Source: CAYHIN01 sp964356705
GTDB taxonomy: Bacteria > Patescibacteriota > Microgenomatia > CAZETR01 > Amesbacteraceae
NCBI GenBank assembly: GCA_964356705.1
Contig: CAYHIN010000001.1
Span: 1 to 64,000 of the forward strand
Length of the DNA: 64,000 bases
Direction of reading: 5' to 3'
Every line of letters begins with the position of its first letter. The stretch's first letter is position 1. The notes beneath the pieces were generated by a model. It was not told where the DNA came from, ran no database searches, and worked only from the letters and a program-made list of their open reading frames with translations. The position numbers were made by a program, and so were the translations under genes. Of the stretch, positions 13,706 through 23,344 are shown in pieces.

Positions 13706-16700
13706 ATGCTCCGTAAATTTTTCTTTTTCCTCATCGTATTTCTTCTCACGATCCATATTTTCCATCCCCCAAGCACCCAAGCAGATTACCCAAACGACTG
13801 TGCTCTCGATTATCCCATTTGTCACACCAGTATTCCTCCAGGGACACCCGTAGGCACTTGTCTCAACCACAGTGTCATAGGCTGCAACACCTCTTCCGGA
13901 GTACCGGGAGTTTGGTGCTGCCCCTCCTCATTTATTTTCCCTTCACTCACACCGACCCCCCCATCTGTCCCCACTTGCATCGCCAATGGCAATTATTGCG
14001 TAGCCACAAATGTCGCTTGTGATCCCGGCCACACCAGAGGTCAAGGTGGCAATTGTGAAACTGGAAAAATCTGCTGTGCCATCACCCTTCCTACTGTGCC
14101 TCCTCCCGGCGGCCCTCCGGGTCCCATTCCCCTACCCACCTATCCGACAAATTTTAGCCCCCTAGAATATCCCTGCAACACGACCACCGACGAAGAGTTT
14201 CATCCCCTACGTCCCTATCCGGCTTCTCCCTGCGACCCCCTCATTCCCAAAAAACAGGAGCCCGATTTTCTTTCCTTCGCCTGCGGCAAGAGCCTAAATA
14301 CTCTGGGAGAGTATCCCGTCAGCCGCAGTTTTACCCAAGCTCAGTTAGACGCCATGTCCCCCATTTTTCAAAACTACGGCGAGCCTTACCGTTGCGGCGC
14401 CCAGGTCTGTATCCGCAAACGCTCCGTTTTTGATATTGCCCTCGATTTATCGAGTGCCAAGTTGCCAATTATCGGCAACACCCAAGATCCCCTCGACGAC
14501 GCCACCAAAGTCAACAATTATCTATCTTGGTATCTGGCCGGCACCAATCCCACCTGGCTCGAGGACCTAAATTTGGCCACCCCAGCCCAAAACGTCAACT
14601 CCCAGTGTATCGGCACCTCACTGGCCACCTTCATGAACACCGTTGTATCTGGGACCACAAATTTACGCAACATCCGCCTCACTTCTCCAGCCTTCAATCT
14701 TACCAATCCCGCCGAGCAGGATATTTTTATCGCCATGAGCCAGGCCGGAGCCAACTTTGCAGATATCGACGCATTTGCCGGCAACACCTACACTCTAAAT
14801 GGCGTAGCCGCCTACGATTGGGTCATCAGTCCCTCATTTCGCGGAGCCGACGGCAAAACCTGGAAAGAAAAATTCACAAGTTTCAACAAAGGCATTATCT
14901 TTACCGAATTCGGGGATTTTGCCACTTTTGACAACCCTCCCGGATCTCCAAATCGCGCCTCGGTCATAAGCGCCATGCGCCAAGAATTCACCAATACCGC
15001 AGGCGATGGTGTCGTCAAATCCATCAACTATTTCAACGCTTTTGGTGGCAATCCCCAATTTATAGGCCACCAATTGTCAATCTCAGAGCTCCAGGTTATT
15101 ACCAGCTCAAATTATTCAAAAAGCGGGGTCAATTCCGCCCAGGGAGTCAATCGCGATTTTCCCCCCAGAGTGGGCAGTGCCGGTCTCAAGTGGAGCGTGG
15201 AGATCATCACCTCGCCCGGTGATGAGACAGGTGCTATCGAATCCATCAACGCCGCCCATCGCGCAGGTGTCATCCCCATTATTCGCCCTTGTTACGGCAA
15301 TTCCTGTGGTTTTGCCGATCCAGTTGTATATGTAGATTTCATCAGTCGGGTATCCCAGCGTGTGACCGATCAGTCCCGCGAGATTTGGTTCATAGCCGGC
15401 CCAAACGAGCCCGCCGGTGAGCATTGGGCCGCCCCTCTTTGTGGCACTGCCGGCCAGCCCGTAGCCAGTATCGATTCTTTCTTGACTTACGCCGGTCCTA
15501 TTCGTAAGCTCCTACCCCAGTATTCTCTGGATACCATCCGCTACGTTCTGGCTACCAATCAAGGGCGCAATGTCCACAATTATTTACTCGATACTCAAGG
15601 CCGCCGTATTTCCCAAGTTCCATCCTTCATTCGTCTCTATTCTCCCACCGATATCTGGACCAAGCTCTTCCAAAGAGTTCCCCTCGCCACTATGGAAGAC
15701 GTCGTGGGCGAGGTCACCGTGGGCCTCATTACCTCTCCTAGATCCGACGGCTCATCTCCCCAACCACCCGACGTTTATGTTGTAGACCCCAGCCACCCCG
15801 ATGCCATGCGCCTTACCATCAAAGACGGATCGGACTCCCGCCTCTATTTCCCTCATCTCAAGACCGTAAGTTCCTTAGTCGAAGTCCTAAATGCTATCTC
15901 GAGACCCAAGCTCTCCCAAAACTATCGCCCCGATGAGCGAAACGTCACCCAGTATATCAACGAACACCAAGGTATCGATGACTCCACTCCTATCCAAAGA
16001 AAATCCAACGAAGGCAATTACACCGGACTCACTCGCAACACCGAAATTAGAGAAGGCGAGCCCGCCCCTACAGCTCTCTTTGGCCAAAATGATCATTTTG
16101 AGTTTGACCAGCGCTGCGAGCTCACGACCACCCAGGACGCCGTAGGTGACAATCTTTTTGGCCAGACTATCAATGGTCGCCTCGCCTATACACATGATCT
16201 AAAGTTTGACCCCGTCGTCCAACCCAATGCTTGTCTTCCAGATTTTGCCGTCTGTACACCTGGCGTCGACGTTTGTTGTGACAATGCCGTATGCAGCAAC
16301 GTCACTCTTGGTGGTATTGATTACGGCGACCGTTGTCACGGCGGCAATCCCAATTCCAGTTCCATTCCCACTGAAGCTCGTGTCGCAGTCTTTACCAAGA
16401 CTCCTCTCATCGATCGCTTTTATGGCGATCTTATTTCCAACTCCAACTCTTTCTTTAGACGTTTCGTCAATTGGTACGACCGGTCCACCGGCGGCCCAGA
16501 TACAACGATTAGGTCAGGTTCTCTTACTTTTCCCGCCAAGACCCAAGTCGGTTATACTGCTACAGCCCCCATTCCTCCACCCGTAAGCCCCGAGACAGCC
16601 CCAGGCAATCCCAAAGCCGGAGCCGGCAACAATACCGGCGGCGCCGAGATTTATTTCCCCAGGCTCGGAAGTCTGGCCGATTATTTCCTAGGTGGTCCCA

Positions 16701-18193
16701 CCAACGAGAGATTAAATCTCCAAAAGATGTTCCGTCCCAAAAACTTTGGTAGTCTTATCGGCCCGGGTGGTGCCGGCATTTTGGCCGCCTGCCAGCCGTA
16801 TCTCTCCAATTTCCCCGGATCCATTACCGTAAACATCCAAAATCCCAAAAACGTCTTCTCCAAAGTCGGCGACAGTATTACCGTTTCGCCTAATTTCCTA
16901 GATGCCTTTGCCGGAGCATACAACCTCGGTAGTCATACCGGCCTTCAATCGGTAATCAATTTCTTCACTCCCTTATCTTTCACGGAAAATACCCTTGCCG
17001 CAGGCATCGGGTGGAACACCCAGGACCTTATAAATAATAATTTTTCCGCTCTAGAGTCTGAATACACCCGTACCAAGCCTGCCGTGGCCATTATCATGAT
17101 CGGCACCAACGATTCCGGTGGCTCCAACCAAGTTGTGGTCCCAGTCTACACCGATCGTTTAGAACGCATCGTAAATTACACTGTTAGCAAGGGTATAATT
17201 CCCATCCTCAGTACTCTCCCCCATCTCACCAACGCCAATCCCCAGCACAATACCAATACCGAATTGCTAACCGGAGCCATCAAAGACGTTTCGACCAGAC
17301 TGGGTGTTCCCCTCATGGACTACCGCCTCGCCACCGAGCAAATAAATACTGCTGCACGCAACTGGGGCATTAGTACTGACAACATCCATCCTTCCGTCGG
17401 CGGTGGCAATGCCGGCGATCTTTCCGATTTACCCATGAGTGAAGGCGGCTACAATGTCCGAAACTTCGTCTCCCTTTGCGCCCTAGATGCAGTTTGGAAG
17501 ACCAGACTGGGAGGAGATAGCTCTAGTAGTGGAGACTGCTTCACGGCAGCCCAACCCGTTACCGCTTCCTGCTCGGCGCCCGGATCCACTCCCCTAAACT
17601 ATGCTTGTCACACCAATCTTGAGCTCAAATCCATAATCCAAGAGTCAGCAAATAAGTTCGGGGTAAATCCCAGCGTCCTCTTAGGTATTCTTAGTGTCGA
17701 AACCAGGAATGGTATTTTTGGAATTACTTCAGGTGAAGTGAGACGCCACTCCACTTCCACCTCACAAACCGGCTTTACTCCATATATTTGTCAACCAAAT
17801 TCTTGTGGCGCCATGGGAGCCATGCAGCTTTTGACTGGCATTGGCGTCCAGCCCAGTTGTTCTCAAGCCTACGGTATCAACAATTGGGCTCTATATGGTT
17901 CGGCCGTCGTAGAAGCTTGCAAAGCCCCCTCTGGTTACGGACCAAATCCCGGTAATATCCGAGACTCAATATACGCCGGAGCAAAAATGATCGGCAGCTT
18001 CGGCCAGAACTCAAATTCCGAAGCCGGAGTCAAAGAAATCGGTCGCAGATATTTTGGCAACGACACTTCCCGTTTTGATCTCTTTGTAAACTTGGATTAC
18101 ATAAACGACTGTGTCCCAGGCTACACCACACCTTCCTCAGCTCGCAGCATGACCTATGGTGAATATCTTTGGGAAGTAGCCCGAGTTAGATAA
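13706..18193 (+). CDS. Giant secreted multidomain protein: glycosidase-like, SGNH hydrolase and lytic transglycosylase segments
   Basis: The ATG at 13706 (1,495 residues) gives a signal peptide (MLRKFFFFLIVFLLTIHIF) and follows TATAAT by six bases; a frame extending 14 codons further runs through that promoter. After a Cys/Pro-rich region comes a (beta/alpha)8-like part near residues 470-600 with I-W-F-I-A-G-P-N-E-P, reminiscent of clan A glycosidases. Residues about 1045-1240 look like an SGNH hydrolase (V-G-D-S-I-T, M-I-G-T-N-D, D-N-I-H-P-S). The C-terminus resembles a VirB1/SLT transglycosylase (L-L-G-I-L-S-V-E-T, G-A-M-G-A-M-Q-L). Placed inside the T4SS island, it may open the target or own cell wall, or act as a surface adhesin. 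Confidence 0.75.
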   Translation: MLRKFFFFLIVFLLTIHIFHPPSTQADYPNDCALDYPICHTSIPPGTPVGTCLNHSVIGCNTSSGVPGVWCCPSSFIFPSLTPTPPSVPTCIANGNYCVATNVACDPGHTRGQGGNCETGKICCAITLPTVPPPGGPPGPIPLPTYPTNFSPLEYPCNTTTDEEFHPLRPYPASPCDPLIPKKQEPDFLSFACGKSLNTLGEYPVSRSFTQAQLDAMSPIFQNYGEPYRCGAQVCIRKRSVFDIALDLSSAKLPIIGNTQDPLDDATKVNNYLSWYLAGTNPTWLEDLNLATPAQNVNSQCIGTSLATFMNTVVSGTTNLRNIRLTSPAFNLTNPAEQDIFIAMSQAGANFADIDAFAGNTYTLNGVAAYDWVISPSFRGADGKTWKEKFTSFNKGIIFTEFGDFATFDNPPGSPNRASVISAMRQEFTNTAGDGVVKSINYFNAFGGNPQFIGHQLSISELQVITSSNYSKSGVNSAQGVNRDFPPRVGSAGLKWSVEIITSPGDETGAIESINAAHRAGVIPIIRPCYGNSCGFADPVVYVDFISRVSQRVTDQSREIWFIAGPNEPAGEHWAAPLCGTAGQPVASIDSFLTYAGPIRKLLPQYSLDTIRYVLATNQGRNVHNYLLDTQGRRISQVPSFIRLYSPTDIWTKLFQRVPLATMEDVVGEVTVGLITSPRSDGSSPQPPDVYVVDPSHPDAMRLTIKDGSDSRLYFPHLKTVSSLVEVLNAISRPKLSQNYRPDERNVTQYINEHQGIDDSTPIQRKSNEGNYTGLTRNTEIREGEPAPTALFGQNDHFEFDQRCELTTTQDAVGDNLFGQTINGRLAYTHDLKFDPVVQPNACLPDFAVCTPGVDVCCDNAVCSNVTLGGIDYGDRCHGGNPNSSSIPTEARVAVFTKTPLIDRFYGDLISNSNSFFRRFVNWYDRSTGGPDTTIRSGSLTFPAKTQVGYTATAPIPPPVSPETAPGNPKAGAGNNTGGAEIYFPRLGSLADYFLGGPTNERLNLQKMFRPKNFGSLIGPGGAGILAACQPYLSNFPGSITVNIQNPKNVFSKVGDSITVSPNFLDAFAGAYNLGSHTGLQSVINFFTPLSFTENTLAAGIGWNTQDLINNNFSALESEYTRTKPAVAIIMIGTNDSGGSNQVVVPVYTDRLERIVNYTVSKGIIPILSTLPHLTNANPQHNTNTELLTGAIKDVSTRLGVPLMDYRLATEQINTAARNWGISTDNIHPSVGGGNAGDLSDLPMSEGGYNVRNFVSLCALDAVWKTRLGGDSSSSGDCFTAAQPVTASCSAPGSTPLNYACHTNLELKSIIQESANKFGVNPSVLLGILSVETRNGIFGITSGEVRRHSTSTSQTGFTPYICQPNSCGAMGAMQLLTGIGVQPSCSQAYGINNWALYGSAVVEACKAPSGYGPNPGNIRDSIYAGAKMIGSFGQNSNSEAGVKEIGRRYFGNDTSRFDLFVNLDYINDCVPGYTTPSSARSMTYGEYLWEVARVR

Positions 18194-18367
18194 ACTCCTC
18201 CGCCCTTGACGCCACTCCCTGAATTCAGTATTAATTCCGGGACCACCCTCCCCAATTTCACTACAAAATCGTCCATAAGCTCTCCATTGCTTCGTTTCTT
18301 AGTTCTTAGTAGTTAGTCCTTTGCACTTCGTCCTTAGTGCTGATATTGTTAATGTATAATACAAGCC
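18194..18367 (+). promoter_or_regulatory. Spacer with CTTAGT/TTGCAC repeats and promoter of the VirB6-like gene
   Basis: The 174-base spacer contains a low-complexity run of CTTAGT and TTGCACTTCG units (about 18296-18345), of the kind also seen before pilin paralogue 9 and in tsaD. A TATAAT at 18355-18360 lies seven bases before the ATG of the VirB6-like gene. No other feature is seen. Confidence 0.6.
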
Positions 18368-19912
18368 ATGCCCAAAATAAAGAATTTCCTATCTTCTCTC
18401 CTTCTCTGTCTTACGCTCTCCTCCTTCTTTCCCTACTTTGCATTAGCCGTGGATGGTCCTTGGTATAACCAAAATCCCCAACAATTCGGCCAAAAAGTCT
18501 TTGGGGGCGATCAAAACGAAATCTTTGGCGAACGCTATACCTTTGCCCAAGTTAACTGGATAATAAACAGTTTAAATTTGATATTAAATCCAACCAACGG
18601 CCAAACCCCGGACGCCATAAAAGGTATCGTTTGTGCCATCATCCCTCTTATCTCTCCAGGCTCTCCCTGCCCCATTGCCTCTACGCCTGAAAATAAGTGG
18701 ATTGCTTACTCACAACTAGGTATAAATGGGCTTCTTGTTGGGGGCATCACCGAAATTACCGCTTCCCCACCAGCATCCGGAATTTTAGAAATAGGCGAGA
18801 CTCTTGCAAAATTTGACCCTGCAACTCCCGTCCAGGCCCAAGGAGGTTATGGATTTGAAAGCTTAAACGGACTCAGAGTCATTTGGGGCGCTTCGCGCAA
18901 CATGGCTTATCTCATTATGGTGATTTTGCTTATCGCCACCGGCTTTATGATCATGTTTCGAGTCAAGATCAATCCCCAAACCGCAGTCTCACTTCAAATC
19001 ATGATTCCAAAAGTTATTTTCACTCTACTCCTAGTTACCTTTTCCTATGCAATAGCTGGGCTCGTAATCGATCTTGTTTATGTTGTCCTCGCCTTCGTAA
19101 TCTCTGGACTCACGCTGTCCCAAGCAATTACCCCTCTCAGTCTTCCTGGTTCAGTGGGCTGGTTCTTTACCCCAGACTTTGGCAAGATATTCGGCTACTA
19201 TCTTTTGTCGTGGCTCGTACAGATAGCAATCGGCGGAATTGCCGGTCTAATTGGAGTGGGCCTTGCTACACTGATGCCACCCTTAGCTCCATTTGTTGGA
19301 TTACTAGGAACAATCTTTGCTCTTATTGAAATTATTTTTGCATTTGTACTTCTCTGGCTTCTATTTAAAGTTTGGTGGATGATGGTCAAAACCTATTTAA
19401 CACTCATGTTTTTGATAGTTATTGGTCCTTGGCAAATTATGTTGGGCTTACTTCCCGGACAACAAGGTTTTGGAGGGTGGTTCAGAAATATTATAGCCAA
19501 TGCCTCCGTATTTCTAACTGTTCCTATTATGTTTTTACTCAACATGTTCTTCTGGCCGATGAGTCCTTTCAGTCCGTTAGGTCAAGTAAATGGTGGAGCA
19601 TCAGATTTACCCAGTTTTCCTCTCTTCGCTACAAAAGGCGGAATTTTTGGATTCGCAGTAGGCTTTGCCATATTATCGATGATCCCCAAAATTGCTGATA
19701 TTATTAGAGACGCTCTCAAGATCCCACCATTCAAATATGGCTCAGCTCTAGGCGAGGCTCTAAGTCCACTTAAGATGGTAACCTCTCCTGCGGGTGGAGC
19801 AATCTCAGCAGGTGGTAGCAACGAACTAAAGGGTGCTACCACTGGATTACAATATGCCTCTGGCGGCATACGTCAGGCTGCTGGAGACTGGTTGAAAGGA
19901 TCTATCAGGTAA
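18368..19912 (+). CDS. VirB6/TrbL-like polytopic T4SS membrane protein
   Basis: A 514-residue protein with a signal segment (F-L-S-S-L-L-L-C-L-T-L-S-S-F-F), an extracytoplasmic N-terminal part of about 150 residues, and at least six membrane helices between residues 175 and 455, with G-F-M-I-M-F-R-V and W-L-L-F-K-V-W-W-M-M. The C-terminus is Gly/Ala-rich. The size, late helix cluster and position after the pilin array fit VirB6/TrbL-type inner-membrane channel components that pass DNA or protein to the pilus. Identification rests on topology and context rather than a conserved motif. Confidence 0.7.
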   Translation: MPKIKNFLSSLLLCLTLSSFFPYFALAVDGPWYNQNPQQFGQKVFGGDQNEIFGERYTFAQVNWIINSLNLILNPTNGQTPDAIKGIVCAIIPLISPGSPCPIASTPENKWIAYSQLGINGLLVGGITEITASPPASGILEIGETLAKFDPATPVQAQGGYGFESLNGLRVIWGASRNMAYLIMVILLIATGFMIMFRVKINPQTAVSLQIMIPKVIFTLLLVTFSYAIAGLVIDLVYVVLAFVISGLTLSQAITPLSLPGSVGWFFTPDFGKIFGYYLLSWLVQIAIGGIAGLIGVGLATLMPPLAPFVGLLGTIFALIEIIFAFVLLWLLFKVWWMMVKTYLTLMFLIVIGPWQIMLGLLPGQQGFGGWFRNIIANASVFLTVPIMFLLNMFFWPMSPFSPLGQVNGGASDLPSFPLFATKGGIFGFAVGFAILSMIPKIADIIRDALKIPPFKYGSALGEALSPLKMVTSPAGGAISAGGSNELKGATTGLQYASGGIRQAAGDWLKGSIR

Positions 19913-19916
19913 AACT

Positions 19917-22694
19917 CTATCTTCTTTTTCCTCTCATCCATGCAAACATTCTCCCCAGACCTGTGTCGTTCCATGAGTCTTCAGACATGTCCCAAAACTC
20001 TCTTTGTCCTGTGCGTGTATTTCTTCCAGCCCCTAACCATACAGGCAAACCAAGCACTGCAGCCTTTGTGGATAGAGTAATTTTAGGAAGTGTACCACTT
20101 CTCAACGCCTTCAATAGCTCATCAATCCCTCCTTTTCCCGACTTTCTATTCATTTCATCAGCAGCATCATCGTTACCATCACGCAAATTACCTATGTCAT
20201 CCATCGTATCGTCAATTTTTGCATAACCAGCATAAACACCTTGTAATGGTTTCGCATTCACTATTGTCGCCTCGTCTGCTGTCGGGTCATAATCTTCTGC
20301 TTCCTCCAAAGTCGCAACTACTCCAAATAAATCCTCTACTCCCCGCTCAGATACAACCCTAGCCAAATACCCCACTCCGCCAACATCTCCATTCTTATCG
20401 CCATGTTTCATCTTTTCCAATGGAGACTTGCACGCTCCTTCCTTTGAAAATGGTATCCATTTATTCGGATCATATTTACCTAAAATTTCCGATTGTGCAT
20501 TTTTGATAACATCTCTTGTCTTTTTTTCAGCCTCAATTTCCCGATTCAGTTTTTCCCTTTTTGCAGCACTCAAATCTTTATCTTCCAACTGTCGCTCGAT
20601 CTTAAATATTTTTACTTCTTGAAGCAGCCTCTCTGTTTCCGATCTTCTCCAAATATCGGAGTCCTTCCTTACTTCTACTAAATCAGTAGGTAAACCTGAC
20701 ACTCCCTCATATACTCCTGGATTAATCACTGGGTTCCACAACGCCTGATGTGTGTTGATCATTTTTCTATATTCCACCATTTCCGGCCCAAGCGCCAAGA
20801 GCTTAGCAAGTTCTCTCATTGATCCCACTCTTACTTCATCCATACCATCAAATCTGGCCATCATATCCTTCCCAATCTGGTTCATTCTTGCTTTAACGGC
20901 TGTATGCAGTAGCTTATTGTGACCCTTCCTCATCATATCCTGAAGTTCACCCTGATACTCAGCCACAAAGCTTGCCTGTTCTGCCGACAAATCTCCAACC
21001 TCTTGGCCACACAGTGCCAACCACATTCTAAGAGAATCTTTAGCGATTTCATCATTTGAATAAGCCCTGAAAGTTTCTTTCAAATTAAACGATGTCTGAT
21101 TCAACGCACCCTCCTGCACATCTCTATCTAGAGCCTTAGATCCACCACCCAAACTATTCCAAGTTCCTTGATCTTTTGCCCTTATCGTCATCAGCTTAAA
21201 CACCCCACCAGTCAACAATTCATAAGCATTCATCGCTCTCTCAGTCACTCCTACTCGATCGACGCTTCTTCCCTCAGCTCCAGCCAAAGCTTTTTCTTCT
21301 TCCACTAGACCTCTTGTTATAGCTTCCAATCGAATCCCTGGCGCTTCTCCAATCTTAAAAGCTGTAGCAATTACTACTCTTGTGCTCTTCATGACCAACT
21401 CCATCCCCTCTGCACCAGTCTCTGTCACGAATAAAAACTTAGGTAATCCATGTGCCACCAAAAATTCATCATTCACCAACTCTTGACTCACATCTGTTTC
21501 ATCCTCTTTTGGACCATACCTACTAAAGGACTCTTGTCCTACACTACTTCTTGCTTGAGACCGACCATTTAATATTCCATTTTGGGGTTTTATTGCTTTT
21601 CTTATAGTAACCCCAGGATCAACTGATTCGTCAGTCATACTCACCAACAAATTAGCTGTCGTCAGTTTTAAGTCACCAAGGTTGAGGTATTTTTGCCTAT
21701 CTTTTTGCTGTTCAAGCTCTCTTGCATCATATGGCCTTTTGGCGCGCTTTAACGCCTCAAGCTGGGCCACCACCAGATTTGTCTGCACCCCTTCAAGCCA
21801 TAAATCAACTACTGATTCATATTTGCCATCTTTCCACCCATTGACCTTTCTATATTCAGCCAATTCTCTACAATAGGCCGCTGCTTGTTCAACGGGAGGA
21901 TCGCTACTCACTATCCCCAAGGCCATATCCCGATTCCATTCACGCATAATTTCAGTAAATCTTTGGCCAACGAGGGAGTTTATTTTCGCAAAGGCGTTAT
22001 CAGCTTCAGCGGCAGCCACCAATTCCTTTCTCCTCCTAATAAGACCGTTATCACGTAAGATATTAGGGTCTTTTGAAAAATCGCTTCTCAGCTCGTCACT
22101 CAACGCATCCCATTCATAATAGGTTTTGATATCACTTTCATAAATGCTTTTATCCATTTTTGCGTCAAAATCTCTTAATATTGTTCCGCCTTTTCCAGCC
22201 CCCATTGCCACTTCCATCCGCCTCAGTTGATATTCTACCCACTCCAGATATACATCTTTATTTGCAATATGCTTCTCGTCCAGCTTTTTCTCACAAGCTT
22301 CCAATACTGACTTTATAATTTTCACCAGATCTTTAGCACCAAAACCCTTCACTTTTCCACTCTCATTTACCCGTATCGCCTCTATCCAAGTTTTTCGAAC
22401 TTTACTTTCAACAATCTCTCCCAACCCTTCTACTTGGGCTTCTTCACCCACCTGCATTAACCACTCAGTTGCTTTTGCACTCTCAGGTCCACCTTTTCGA
22501 GCCGTATCTCTTACTTGTTCGTACGAAGGAGAAGGTGCAGATTCTTTCACACCGGCGATTCCTCTATATTCGGGAGCATGTATTCTTGTCACTTCTTCAG
22601 CAGTGGAAGGAGCCCGCTTTCGCGAACCTCCCAATCCCTCAATATCTGGCGCACTTAATCTTTCAGGTATCATAAATTCTCCAAAATCAGGCAT
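19917..22694 (-). CDS. Large soluble protein of unknown function (925 aa)
   Basis: No family is recognised. The 925-residue protein has no signal peptide or membrane helix and is predicted mostly helical, rich in E, K, A and D, with charged coiled-coil-like tracts near residues 690-760 (E-I-E-A-E-K-K-T-R-D). It begins M-P-D-F-G-E-F-M-I-P-E-R-L, six bases after a TATAAT hexamer. It lies antiparallel in the middle of the T4SS island, ending four bases from the stop of the VirB6-like gene. Large lineage-specific cytosolic proteins in this position could be T4SS-associated factors or effectors; this is only a contextual guess. Confidence 0.65.
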   Translation of the reverse strand: MPDFGEFMIPERLSAPDIEGLGGSRKRAPSTAEEVTRIHAPEYRGIAGVKESAPSPSYEQVRDTARKGGPESAKATEWLMQVGEEAQVEGLGEIVESKVRKTWIEAIRVNESGKVKGFGAKDLVKIIKSVLEACEKKLDEKHIANKDVYLEWVEYQLRRMEVAMGAGKGGTILRDFDAKMDKSIYESDIKTYYEWDALSDELRSDFSKDPNILRDNGLIRRRKELVAAAEADNAFAKINSLVGQRFTEIMREWNRDMALGIVSSDPPVEQAAAYCRELAEYRKVNGWKDGKYESVVDLWLEGVQTNLVVAQLEALKRAKRPYDARELEQQKDRQKYLNLGDLKLTTANLLVSMTDESVDPGVTIRKAIKPQNGILNGRSQARSSVGQESFSRYGPKEDETDVSQELVNDEFLVAHGLPKFLFVTETGAEGMELVMKSTRVVIATAFKIGEAPGIRLEAITRGLVEEEKALAGAEGRSVDRVGVTERAMNAYELLTGGVFKLMTIRAKDQGTWNSLGGGSKALDRDVQEGALNQTSFNLKETFRAYSNDEIAKDSLRMWLALCGQEVGDLSAEQASFVAEYQGELQDMMRKGHNKLLHTAVKARMNQIGKDMMARFDGMDEVRVGSMRELAKLLALGPEMVEYRKMINTHQALWNPVINPGVYEGVSGLPTDLVEVRKDSDIWRRSETERLLQEVKIFKIERQLEDKDLSAAKREKLNREIEAEKKTRDVIKNAQSEILGKYDPNKWIPFSKEGACKSPLEKMKHGDKNGDVGGVGYLARVVSERGVEDLFGVVATLEEAEDYDPTADEATIVNAKPLQGVYAGYAKIDDTMDDIGNLRDGNDDAADEMNRKSGKGGIDELLKALRSGTLPKITLSTKAAVLGLPVWLGAGRNTRTGQREFWDMSEDSWNDTGLGRMFAWMRGKRR

Positions 22695-22778
22695 TGTCCA
22701 ATTATACCGTACCCAGGCTAATTTGGCCGCCGGCCATAAAACAACAAGCCGTGCCCCAAAACATCAGTTTCTAATTGC

Positions 22779-22974
22779 TTATAAGTCTTCCATCTTCAAA
22801 CCAGCTTGCTTCAAAATACTCCTTAAAGTGTTCTTCTTCAGGTCTTTGTTGTGCATTGGCACAGTAGTCCTCAAATTTCTCGCTGCATGAAACATGCTGT
22901 ACATGACTACCTATCTGTCGTTTTTTCACAAAACCAGCTCTTTTCAGAATTTTTAACATCTCTTTCGGTTTCAT
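22779..22974 (-). pseudogene. hicA: HicA-like toxin with a frameshift
   Basis: The frame starting at the ATG of 22974 encodes M-K-P-K-E-M-L-K-I-L-K-R-A-G-F and R-Q-I-G-S-H-V-Q, the HicA N-terminal half with the catalytic histidine in G-S-H. The typical HicA C-terminus (T-T-V-P-M-H-N-K-D-L-K-K-N, L-R-S-I-L-K-Q-A-G) is present, but in another frame; removing one base near 22906-22912 joins them as S-H-V-Q-M-F-H-A-A-R. Read straight through, the frame instead gives an unrelated tail and stops at 22771. HicA toxins are small RNases. The ATG overlaps the hicB stop (ATGA). It is inactive unless frameshifting occurs. Confidence 0.82.
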
Positions 22975-23261
22975 CGAGGGCAGATTTCCCATACACTACA
23001 CTGCACTGCAAATCTTGGTCCAGTCACATTTACTGGAACCACAAAACTGTTCTCATCAGGCTCAGGAATCTCCTCACCATCCTCCTGCAATACTCGCAAG
23101 TATCCACCAATCGCATCTCTCGCCATCTCGATGGCCAACTCATAAGTATCACCTTCAGTCACAAGTCCTGGCAATTTAGGCACAGTCACAGTGAAACCAC
23201 CCTCCTCACAAGGTTCAAAAACCGCATTATATTTCAGTACTTTTACTACACTTTTACTCAC
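22971..23261 (-). CDS. hicB: HicB-like antitoxin
   Basis: A 96-residue protein with the HicB partial RNase H-like fold: Y-N-A-V-F-E-P-C-E-E-G-G-F-T-V-T-V-P, L-P-G-L-V-T-E-G-D-T-Y-E-L-A, and A-I-G-G-Y-L. HicB binds and neutralises HicA and often autoregulates the operon, but no DNA-binding tail is obvious after N-V-T-G-P. The start is GTG, six bases after a TAAAAT hexamer. The downstream hicA is broken, so this antitoxin may have no toxin to neutralise here. Confidence 0.88.
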   Translation of the reverse strand: MSKSVVKVLKYNAVFEPCEEGGFTVTVPKLPGLVTEGDTYELAIEMARDAIGGYLRVLQEDGEEIPEPDENSFVVPVNVTGPRFAVQCSVWEICPR

Positions 23262-23344
23262 ATCATCATTTTAACATTTTAATACAATTAGATTAATCCC
23301 AATCAAAAAACAATAGTTAACATTTCGGATATAATCAAATCAAT

